From Pagrus major (taxonomy: Eukaryota > Chordata > Actinopteri > Spariformes > Sparidae): a DNA stretch of 64,000 nt. The position numbers and the translations under genes were made by a program. This document shows, piece by piece, positions 48,153 through 64,000 of the stretch. The stretch lies in NCBI RefSeq assembly GCF_040436345.1, contig NC_133223.1, positions 20,857,613 to 20,921,612 on the forward strand, read 5' to 3'. The notes under the pieces are model-generated. The model worked only from the letters and a program-made list of their open reading frames with translations. It made no database searches and had not been told where the DNA came from. Every line of letters starts with the position of its first letter. Position 1 is the stretch's first letter.

Positions 48153-48290
48153 CTGGTTAGGTTTAGGCACAAAAATCGCTTGGTTAGGGTTAAGAAAAGA
48201 TCATGTTTTGGCTTGAAATACTTGTTTTTGTCAACACAAGCACTAAATTGCCCTGAAAAAAAATATCCCGTGGTTTCACACTTACAAAAG
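48153..48290 (+). mobile_element. GGTTAGGTTTAGGCAC dispersed repeat
   Basis: It lies directly after the LINE tail. It is similar in reverse complement to 53255-53407 (GGTTAGGTTTAGGAGCAAAA). The class is unknown. Confidence 0.55.
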
Positions 48291-48479
48291 TTGAACAGTC
48301 TTGAACTGCGGTCACTGGTTTGGCAGCCTTCCACCACCATCTGCTTATCCTCCTCATATGAAAGTCAGGTTATAAACATGTGATGTGAACGTGACATGAC
48401 GTTTTGAAATGTCAATATGATACTGTATATAAACTATGACACGTACAAATGTGAACAAATCAGTGGTTTATCCTGGTGA

Positions 48480-49160
48480 CTGCTGTTTCTTCTGTTTTTA
48501 TTTTAGTTGTATGACCTGCCTCTGCCTCTTGCTTCCTGATTCTCTCTCCTCTCTGTTTCTCTTTGTGTTGGACAGGATCACAACAGCTTCCCTCTGCTTT
48601 CAGAGTGAGAAACTTTTTTCAGTCAGTCTCTTCAAAAGCATCCTCTTTTTCCTGCTGCCTTGGTACTTTTTTGTTTCGACTTTTTATCCTCCACCTCTAG
48701 AGTGAGACCCTTAACGTTTTGATCAGCGTCTCGCAATTATTTTCTTTCTCTCCTCCGCACTTCAGCCCGTCTCCTCCTATCTTCTACCCCGATCATTACA
48801 GTACGAGTGTTTTTCTCAGTTCCACCACCTGTTCATCTCGCTGTCGATACATGAAAGAGCATGACAGAGGCTGGGCTCCTTCTCCAAGAATATTTTTGCT
48901 CTCTCTCTTTCTCTCCTATGAGGAAAAAAAAAAGTTCAATTTGTCATCAGCCAGTCTGTATCATGTCGGTCACACCTCAAACACTTCTCCCATCACTATG
49001 CCTCCATTCTCCGTCCCCTATTCCCACTATCATTCGTTCCATAACACATCCCCCCTCCCTCCTTCGCTGACCATCACAGTGGTTTTTCCATTATTCATTC
49101 CTGCTCCGTGTCCCATCCCTCTGCTCTTCACCAGCCTAGACCCCTGTCAGGATGAGTTAT
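48480..49160. repeat. Pyrimidine-rich tract 3
   Basis: A C/T-rich + strand similar in texture to 45830-46560. The 147-codon frame at 48719-49162 has no recognisable domain. Confidence 0.45.
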
Positions 49161-50405
49161 AGAGGATATGGTCCTGTAGTTGTAAAAGCTTAGAAATGGA
49201 TCAGCTGTATTTACATATTTTTTGCACAAAATTGTCTTTTATTTCCTCGGGAATTAGATGTTTTTGCCATGTTTTCTTTTGTTAGTGTTTTATTTCCTGC
49301 TGTGTTGATTTATTTGAATTTGTTGGCCTGTTTTGGAGGCATTTTCTCTTTGTTGAGGTAATATTAAAAAGCATGTTTCTTTGTGATAACGAATTTGTTT
49401 ATCTTCCTACTAGAACAGACCAATAGATTCTCAGATTAGATTTCTTTGAAATGGTAATCAGTTCCCTTTTTTCTCCCCTGCAGCTACCTCCACTTCCTCC
49501 TCTTTGTTTAATTTCTATAATTAAAATCCATTCTATCCTCCTTAAGTGAGCTTGTGTGCCGTCAGTGTTAACAGGGTTTCCTTAATAATAATTAGTGTCA
49601 CACATTTCCGAGCATTACTATAAGTATTTCCTGGGGTGAAATTCCTAAGGTGGCGTAGCTGCCCAGTGAATTATTCCTCTTTTCTTCTCTCTTTCTTGCT
49701 CTGCCACATTTTCATGGAAAGCCATATGGATTTAGTTTAAATCCAGTTTAAACAACTGGATTCAAACTAATTACAGCTTGGTTATTGCTACTTAGTATAA
49801 AAAAAACAGGTATTTTGCCGTTCATGTTTAAACTTGTGCCTGAAGCACCTAAAAAACAGAAAATGACCACACTCAGTGATCCTGAGAGAGTTCCACCAAA
49901 CCATATGGTATTTCTTGACATAATCTATGTCAGACTGAAGTAAGTGAGTTATTTACCTCAAAACAGAAGAATAAAATGCAAACCCTGAGAACTTTTGCGT
50001 GCTACTTAGTGGTTTTGTAACCATTAAGTCGGATGAGTGAACATATGCAGGCCATACATGTAGTTTTCAGTGAACCAGATCTACATGTTAACTGACATCC
50101 GCAGTGTGTTTGTGTGTGTGTGTATGTAGGTCGAGGTGTCAGATGCGGGAGTGGGTCTCTCTTTGAAAACCTGTAATTCTGCTAAATTACACACACCGCT
50201 CCTGACACGTCCCACTAACCGGGAGTAATTCAGCTTTTTGCTGCATGTGTTCTTCTTTTTTACCCCTGAATCAAAAGCACGCCTCGGCAACAAAAAAGCC
50301 CGAAGGCTGTTCCTCTCGAGTGCTAAACTGAAAAACAGATGAGAGTGTCGGAGCCAGAGCCTGTCAGTTTAAGAAGCAGGACAGGAGGAGAGGGTAAGCA
50401 TAGTC

Positions 50406-50408
<3 letters not shown>

Positions 50409-50445
<37 letters not shown>

Positions 50446-50450
50446 TGTGT
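50409..50450. repeat. (TG)n microsatellite
   Basis: TG units with one TA interruption. Confidence 0.88.
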
Positions 50451-50881
50451 TTGTGATAGGCTACAATTGTCCCATTAGCCTAGTTATTCAGCTATCTGTT
50501 GTTCATCAAACCACACCTCACTAAACACTTCCTGCCACCAAAGAGAGCCTGGATGTTAAAGCTTGCGGGGGGTAGTGTGTAGGTTTGTGATTGTAAATGT
50601 GCACAAGTGTGTTCGTATGTGTGCACCTCTGTAGCAATGACTGAAAGTGTTTGGTGTGTGTGTGTGTGTGTGTGCTTATGCATGTTGTTCAAACATGCAA
50701 TAGACAACTTTTTTGCTTTAAAGACATGATATGTAGGAATTCAGCATTAAAATGTCCAAAGCAAACTAGACCGTTGTTATTGTTTTGTTGAGTTGTGTAC
50801 TCTTAAATTATTCCAAATGTTTCTAACAATGTTAAAACCCAGAGAATTAGGTAGCCGTTGCTAAATAGGGTATAGGGTCCC

Positions 50882-51010
50882 CTCCAGCTCCAGTCAGCAC
50901 ATTACAAAACATAAACACCCGGCAACAGACGTCACCTCTGCAGATCGCTGCTGGAGTCAGGCTGATGAATGGGAGTGAAGATGAATCCACTTTTTAATCC
51001 CAAAAGTTTA
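50882..51010. mobile_element. Dispersed repeat shared with 26640-26770
   Basis: It starts CTCCAGCTCCAGTCAGCA and includes GGAGTGAAGATGAATCCAC and TTTTTAATCCCAAAAG. Confidence 0.6.
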
Positions 51011-53254
51011 AAATAATCTCTGAGCTCTCCTCCCGTCGTTAAAAGGTTCCGGATCAGAGCAGACTCCAGGTGTTCAGTCTCCAGAGACTCAGGCTCTGCT
51101 CCTGACCCTTTACCCAGCTCTAAGCAGCTGAGCAGTGGTTCCTCACCCACTCTGAAAGCATATGTGCCATTGCGCAACTGAAACAGGAAGAGGGGTGTGA
51201 AAAGCCTGGTTGCTATCCAGCAACATTGGAAAGATGGCGAAGAGGGAGAGTGATAGAAATCGAGGTCAATCAAAAATGAACAGACGGGCATTCACTCAAT
51301 GGAGACTGCAGGTGTTGTGTCAAGTCTGTTCTGTTCCTCCACTGATATGTGTTTCCCTGGACAAAACTGTCATTCTTTCTACTAGATCAGTAAGTAACAG
51401 AACGTGCCTACTCATTAATATAACCAAGTGTTTTATTTTGCCTTTTCATTGCACTGAGATCAGGGTTTCTAGGTCAAATCAGGATTCTTATGGTTGTCTT
51501 TTTCTTTGGACAGTCGCCAGGCTGCTAGCATTAGTCATATTGCTAACAATAATACCACAGGGAAAGTAGAAAAGTTGTCTATTTCTGCTTTAAGCTTGGT
51601 GGTTTTAGATTATGTGTGCACATTGTGCATATTGATGTGTGTATGTGTACATGCCCTGTTCCCTGCCTGAAGTGCTGCCCCCTGTGTGGGGTAATGTTCA
51701 CCATATGGTACACAACATGACACATACTTAAAACCACAGACACTGTACCACACTAAAGACACAAATACACAAAAAACACTACATGGTCTGGTGTAGCACA
51801 ACTCACCTGCAGGTCTCAGGGATCAGAGTGACATCTACATTTAGATACAAGGACAGACATGCAGAGACTGAAAGCGGCTTAGAAGCACTTAGAGTTACTG
51901 CGTGTGTGTGTTGGAGTGTGTGTGTGTGTGTGTGTTTGTGTGTAGTGAAAGTTCCCAGCAGAGACAACATTTCATCCCCTGGAGCCCATCTCACACGGTA
52001 ACAATTTGGCCAATTGCTGCTGGAAACATACACACACACATACAGTATAATCTCACACTAATACCTACACACACCAAAATCTCCTCAGCCTCTGCTGAGC
52101 TGACATTTATGATATTAATAAGCATAAAGCCACGCATGCAAATACATTCACTTCTCTGCACTGTGTCCTTACACATAAGACATATAGTGCATGCACATAC
52201 ACACACACACATGAATCCATTTGGCACTAACAGCAGCGTAAACACCTCCGGCCCCTCTCTCTCTGAAAGCCTCATTCATTGACAAACCTGACACAGACTC
52301 TCTCTCTCTCTCTCCATCACACACATTTTCCGTGCTTCCTAATGTAATAGACTTGTAATGTGTGTGTAATTGCTGCTTTGCCACAGCAATCTGTCGTTGC
52401 AGGTGAGATCAGAAGATAGATGAACCAGAAAGAGAAACAGATAGTTGGGTTTATAGATTCACAGAGCTTTTTTCTTGGACTGGTTGGTTAGGAAAGTTAG
52501 AGAATTAAGAAGTGGACTTCTGCAGAAACCTTACATCTGTGGAAACTTTCCACCTGTTTCAGCTTTTTAACATTTAGCTGTGTACATTTTGTTTAGTTCC
52601 CTGGTCATGTAGCCCCGGGCACCTCAAGCCACTGCAAACAATGTTAGCTTTAATTTTGAGGAAATAATAAAAGGCACAAGAGGGCAAACAGTGCACGCTA
52701 CGGTGGACTGTAGATCGTAATCGTACGTGATGGCTTTACCACAGAGGTTGGCTGTGGTTTCAACAAAACCTCAGCCCAACAGAACAGTAATATGGCCACT
52801 GAGCGGCCACAGAGACTCTGCCCTCGTTTTCATGAATATAAATAGATTTTCAGTGTCTTTTCTTCCCACACTTTCACTGACAACAAACAGCGATTGTAGG
52901 TCTCCAATTATCTGCTCCCGTCTTCTCACGGTGACACTGCTGGGGATTAAAATACACATAGGACGTGCTCTCGAAGAGGAGAGCTTGTTAGGTAAGTTAA
53001 AAGGGGTATTTCACCATTTGAGTAATTTCAGTTATCGATCAGCTGTGAAATACACAATTTTTTAATTCTTTAGTTAGTGGTGAAACTCTGACTACGAGTG
53101 TAATTTCTTACCTATTTAGAAAGTTAAAGAAAGCCACTTATGGTAATACGAATAACTGGTGAACCGAACGTCGCCAGAATCAATTTCGAGCAGGGACTGC
53201 AGCATTTCAACAAGAAAGCTTGCCACTACTGGATATTTTCAAGGAGACCTGGAT

Positions 53255-53407
53255 GATTTTGCTGGCCAACAAAAAACTCATATTTTTGACAAGAAGTTGG
53301 GACATCTCTTGCCGTGTTGGTGGCGACCAAAACATTTTATTTTTAAGTCAACACGTAATGTTTTCCTGACCCCAATCAAGTGGTTTTTGCTCCTAAACCT
53401 AACCAGT
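53255..53407 (-). mobile_element. GGTTAGGTTTAGGAGC dispersed repeat, inverted copy
   Basis: The minus-strand relative of 48153-48290. Confidence 0.55.
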
Positions 53408-53564
53408 CCATAAGCACAGCGCTGTCTCAGCAGAAGATAGGAAATTAAACCTGAACTCGACATATCCATGGTTCGCAAAAATGTACATGGTAAACAATTG
53501 GGTTGCCCTATGGTGGCTGCTAAAAATGCATAAAACTTATATCGAGTCACTGACCTCTGGGCTA

Positions 53565-53760
53565 CTGTAGAAACATGGAGGTGCATCATCGTCAACTCCA
53601 TGGAAGAGGACCCGCTCCCTCTGTTTCATTCAAGGTAACAAAAACACAATGATTCTTCATTTCAGGTTATAATTCACTAATGGAAACATAGTTATGAATA
53701 TTTCTTTTCATTTCTGCCAACAGATCGCCCTAAATCCTCCACATTGGACCTTTACAGCAC
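53565..53760 (+). mobile_element. Dispersed repeat, copy shared with 34555-34745
   Basis: It contains CTACTGTAGAAACATGG, GAGGACCCGCTCCCTCTG, GGTAACAAAAACACAATGAT and the terminal ATTGGACCTTT. I recognise this order as a very common teleost interspersed repeat. Confidence 0.65.
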
Positions 53761-54767
53761 AGACAAGAGGATGATACCCCTCTTCTCATTCAACTCTCAA
53801 AAAGAAAGCTAATAAGCATATTTCCCAAAATATTAAACAATTTATCTCAGTGGTTATTTTTAGGAAACATAAGGTGAACATGCGCAAAAGTTGAGCAGCA
53901 GTTCACAACAGTAATCTGAGCAGACAGGGACAGGATGAAGCTGGTTTGTGTGTGTGTGTGTATTTGACATTTAATTGGCTCACATCTGAATGTTTTTTTT
54001 TAGAATTCAAACTTCAAAAGTGTTGCGAACACAACAAACATTGTCCAGGCTTGACATTGTCAGCGAATTTAAATGGAATCGAAAACTAATTGCAGAGACA
54101 GACTTTCCACAACAGAGATACCACAGCTGACTGACAATGTTAACGCTCTCCGGTCTATATGACCTCCTTTCTTGGCATCATCTAAAACAATAAGCACAAA
54201 CCCACGACTGTATCAAAAAACAATGCAACAGGAGCTCTCAGCTGTTCTTGTTGGTGGAACATGCTCGATGCAGGAGAGCTATTTCCAGCATGTTTAAGCT
54301 GCCACGCGATATTCCTCATCTATTCAGGCTGTATGTGTGTTTATGTGTGTCAAACAGAGGGGTTGTAAAAATGCTTTATGGCAGCTGCTGAAACACTGAC
54401 CTTTACAGAAAACCAGCGATCTGTTCCAAACAACATGATCTACTGTGAGCATGTGTGTGTGCACGAGCATTACGTGTGCACATGTGACATGATGTACAGC
54501 CCGTAACGTCCTATCCCACCAGCCATCATTAACTTTGATGTACAGCCAAACGTCATTATGTATGGTCGACTGCATGATTTACTGTTGGAGATATAATGGA
54601 GTGGCTACTGTAATGAACTGAGTGTTTGATGCACGGGTCTCTGCTGGAGGGAGAGAAGTAAATACTACGACCGTGATGGCTGCGATTACTGTGTTGATGT
54701 TGATGATGATGATGATGAAACTCCCCCCCTCTCTCGCAGATGATGCGAGTGAAATTTTCTGGAGGGA

Positions 54768-54794
54768 GAGGAGGAGGAGGAGGAGGAGGAGGAA
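54768..54794. repeat. (GAG)n microsatellite
   Basis: An AGG/GAG trinucleotide run preceded by ATG-GATG units near 54700-54718. Confidence 0.85.
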
Positions 54795-56436
54795 GGGAGG
54801 ACAAAAGGATGAGGAGATGAAGAAAGCAGTTTGAGGAGATGGAAGAAGAGGAAACAAAGAGAGGAGGGAGGAAGCAGAGCAATTATAGGCTGTAGTGCCG
54901 GAGCAAACTTTGATGTTTTGACAGCCAGCCACTGCTGGAGGGAGGCAAGCGTGAGTGTTGATGATGATGATAATCGATGATGATAACGCTGATGATGGAG
55001 AAGCTCACGCGGTCTTTAAGGTCTCTTATCAGTGAAGATCTGTGGAGCCACAGGGTGTCCTTGTGGTCGAACTGGGACATCCTGCTGGACGACATCCACC
55101 CTGCCTCAGTGTCCTTGAGCAATGCTGTGATGCTGATGACCTTCCGCTCTGACATTCCTGAAGGGCAGTGACAATTCCCTGTATGATATATAAAAAAAAA
55201 AATATTGTCACCAAAGTAACGTGGATGATTAGGAAGGAAAGAAAGAAGTGATAGTTGGGAGTTTTAATCAAGAAAATAAGAGGAGAGATGGCAGACATGA
55301 GGAAAATGGAGCAACAAAAAGAGTTGAGGAGTTAAAAACAAACAAAAATGCACAAGGGAAAGGATTTCTATAACCTCCAGCAGATCAATACTGACGTAAT
55401 TTTCTACTATGTTACAGCAATATCAAAATATTACATGCTTAACATTGTGCTCATGTACGTGTTTGCCACTGAAAATATGGAAAATCCTGATTTTTAAGCA
55501 TAATTCATGCCTCAGCACACAAGCCCACAGTGACACACAGCACAGTTAACTATCCTCCAACCACAGTCTGACTCTGCCCTCTAATGGCACACAGTCTGAA
55601 CTCCATCCTGAGGAATTCATTTCTATTTTCAGTCCTTCTTTTACTGAAATGTTTGACTGAATATGCTTCATCTGAATCCACTTTTTTAAAAAGGTAAAAT
55701 GTGTGACAAATCAGCATTATAATGAAGTACTGTGGTGCCGCCAAGATGGACTGATTATTGTTCAGTCTGATTATCAGGCAATATTCAACATTTTTCTGAT
55801 TATTTGTATCTGTGTTTTTTGTTTCTTATTGTTGATAAAAATAAAAAGTGTGTTACTTTGGTTCTGATGCAGCATCCTCTCTCAGTCTGTAGTCACCACT
55901 CTGTGCTCTCACTCAATATCCCGCCCACAACACTATCTGACTGGTTACACGTCACAAGTTTCAGCCCATCAACACTGAATAATCTGAATCTGCAAAGTAA
56001 CTAGTGACTAAAGTTATCAAATAAATGTAGTAGAAAAGAATTATAAAGTAGCAGAAATTTGAAATTATGAATTTAAGTTTCTCAAAATCAGAAGCCCTAA
56101 AGGTCTGATACCTGAGACTGTCAGTGTGGAAGGAAGCAGAGTGACTGAAACACAAAGGGCCTCACATAATTTAGTGGAAATAATTCAGATAAAATTACAC
56201 TGATGAGACAGAAATGCAGTTTTTGGAAAACTCTTTTACTGCCTTTAAAGCACTGTTCTTACGTTACTTGAGAAAAAGAGCACCATCTGAAAACATATCC
56301 TTTACTTAATGAATAATACACATGTAAACAACAGAATTCCCTTCATCTTAGTAACAATGCATCTTTTTTGGCTTTACATGTGCAGTGTAATAATGCACGT
56401 AACACAGCTTTTGTGCAGTCAATGCACTGTTCAATC

Positions 56437-56442
56437 TTTATT
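56437..56442 (-). promoter_or_regulatory. Candidate polyadenylation signal for the arylsulfatase gene
   Basis: The first AATAAA on the minus strand downstream of the stop, implying a 3' UTR of about 700 bases. Nothing else supports it. Confidence 0.25.
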
Positions 56443-57144
56443 CACTTTTTCTATATGTTTAATTAGTTTCGGGTCACTTCATCTAACAGAGGTAAACAAG
56501 GTAATCTCTGCCTGTCTGTCTTTTGATTTTCTCGACTTCACACTTGTGTGTGTTTTTCTGAATGTCGAGTGTGAGGTCGTTTCTCAAGAAAGCTGCCAGT
56601 GATAACAACAACACCCTACAGAGCCGTAGTTCTAGATACTGCAGTTCAAGACCCACAGTTTTACACGTACGCATGTTTTGGGAACCCCTCAATGAACTGT
56701 CTGAAACTGGTAGCCTACTGTAATATTACTGTGCTGCTGATCCAGTTTTTAAAAGGCGTACTTCTAAAATGGCGGGTTTGGAACTGCTGCGTCTCGAACT
56801 GTGTCGGCTGTACAGCTCTGCAGGTCAATGATATTGTTGCTTGGAGGCCAAGCAATTGGCCCATCCTGAACAGAGAGGGCACTTCAATAGTTTTAGGAAT
56901 GACTTGTTGGAAATCCAAAAAAGCACAGCAGGACAGTTTTTACATTCAGTCTACAGTCCAAACCTTTTCATATCACATTTTTTAAATGCTTTGAACACTT
57001 CAAAATCATGATTGCTCAACCACAAAAAGTACAGTATCATGTTATTTATGTAAATGTGAAAACACTGCAGCAGATACCAGAAGAGCTTCACCAAGCCCAA
57101 GCTGTATTTTTCACCTTCATGTGATTATCTGATGGATTTTTCCC

Positions 57145-63598
<6,454 letters not shown>

Positions 63599-63600
63599 CT

Positions 63601-64000
63601 TCGGGTGAAAGATTAAACGTGGCAGTTTAATTTGAAAAGTAGGGCTGCACTATATATATTGTTTCAGCATCGACATCTCAATGAGCGTTTGTGCAAAAGT
63701 AATGTTGCGGGTTGCCCAATTTAAAGTAAGGCAAATTACCTCAAACAGGTCCTGCTGCAACTTTCTTTGTTGCATAATACAGAAGGAAAACTCTCATGGT
63801 TTTCATTTCACATGATGACTAATCTAAAAGAGAAGTCCGTCTAATATTACACAGTTTAGTCCGACTGGGTTCTTGGAAACAAGGCAGTTTTCACAACATT
63901 TAACAATTTAACAGACAAAGCATGGCCAACTTTGGTTGTTTGATAAAATGCAAAATCACCCCAATCATTCTTGAAGAATATATGAATATTTCAAAATATT
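63601..64000 (-). other. Upstream part of the arylsulfatase gene, start exon not identified
   Basis: The initiating ATG exon should lie here or beyond the window. The only ATG-to-donor candidate seen (63773 to 63740) is in the wrong phase for exon A. Confidence 0.5.

Larger units (their letters stand above)
49161..53254. other. Intergenic DNA
   Basis: No gene recognised. TG runs occur near 50660 and 51902-51942, and a dispersed repeat at 50882-51010 shares blocks with 26640-26770. Confidence 0.5.
53761..57144. other. Intergenic DNA downstream of the arylsulfatase gene
   Basis: No independent gene seen; the last part may be arylsulfatase 3' UTR. A (GAG)n run lies at 54768-54794 and a repeat fragment near 55960-56310. 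Confidence 0.45.

Noticed and set aside
47850..48160. Arg-rich 98-codon open frame as a host gene
   Set aside because: It matches the conserved C-terminal end of fish LINE ORFs and ends at a GATG tail, so it is a truncated retrotransposon.
48719..49162. 147-codon open frame
   Set aside because: Pyrimidine-rich DNA again; no domain, start context or exon signals.
63738..63775. Possible arylsulfatase first exon (ATG followed by a GTAATT donor on the minus strand)
   Set aside because: It would end in phase 0, but exon A needs phase 2 upstream; the encoded Gln-rich peptide is not signal-like.

Overview
The window is nuclear DNA of a ray-finned fish, most likely a percomorph teleost. This rests on compact GT-AG genes, very long CA/TG and TA microsatellites, a Rex3/RTE-like LINE end with a GATG tail, Tc1- and hAT-like relics, and several short interspersed families that I recognise as common in teleosts. 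It is not prokaryotic: there are no operons, ribosome binding sites or CRISPR arrays, and I see no rRNA or tRNA gene.

Two protein-coding genes can be reconstructed, pointing towards each other. From about 0.5 to 19.1 kb on the + strand lies mxra5 (matrix-remodelling associated 5, adlican). It has a non-coding first exon and 11 coding exons whose splice phases all agree, giving about 2,770 residues: signal peptide, six leucine-rich repeats with caps, a degenerate Ig-like domain, two Ig domains, an 800-residue mucin-like linker ending in a Thr-rich tract, and nine more Ig domains separated by two further disordered linkers. From 63.6 down to 57.1 kb on the - strand lies an arylsulfatase of the STS/ARSD/ARSH group (best called arsh-like). 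It has ten exons with consistent phases, the CTPSR sulfatase signature, metal-binding residues and an STS-type membrane hairpin. Its initiating ATG exon was not found. In humans MXRA5 also lies tail-to-tail with an arylsulfatase (ARSF) at Xp22.3, so the pair looks like an ancient conserved linkage. The two products act in different places (extracellular matrix versus ER/secretory membranes), and nothing in the sequence shows that they work together.

The 38 kb between the genes (about 19.1-57.1 kb) shows no convincing gene. It holds microsatellites, pyrimidine-rich tracts (44.3-49.2 kb) and a purine-rich tract (31.5-32.0 kb), and many dispersed repeats: a recurrent TGTCATGG-ended family (one insertion flanked by the 5-bp duplication aatat), AACAGTTCACCC elements, GGAATCGGGG terminal-inverted-repeat elements and a truncated LINE. 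Introns carry two large foldback elements (mxra5 introns 2 and 4), a 476-bp TIR element (mxra5 intron 10), a hAT-like element and a dead Tc1-like transposase (arsh introns).

The observations most worth checking are: a perfect 57-bp direct repeat flanking a 556-bp segment that contains a hammerhead-ribozyme-like arrangement; an isolated 21-bp hairpin at 45.64-45.69 kb; a foldback element filling most of a short mxra5 intron; two mxra5 exons with TTTAAG acceptors; and the trinucleotide-repeat-encoded mucin domain. I found no clear previously undescribed gene system.
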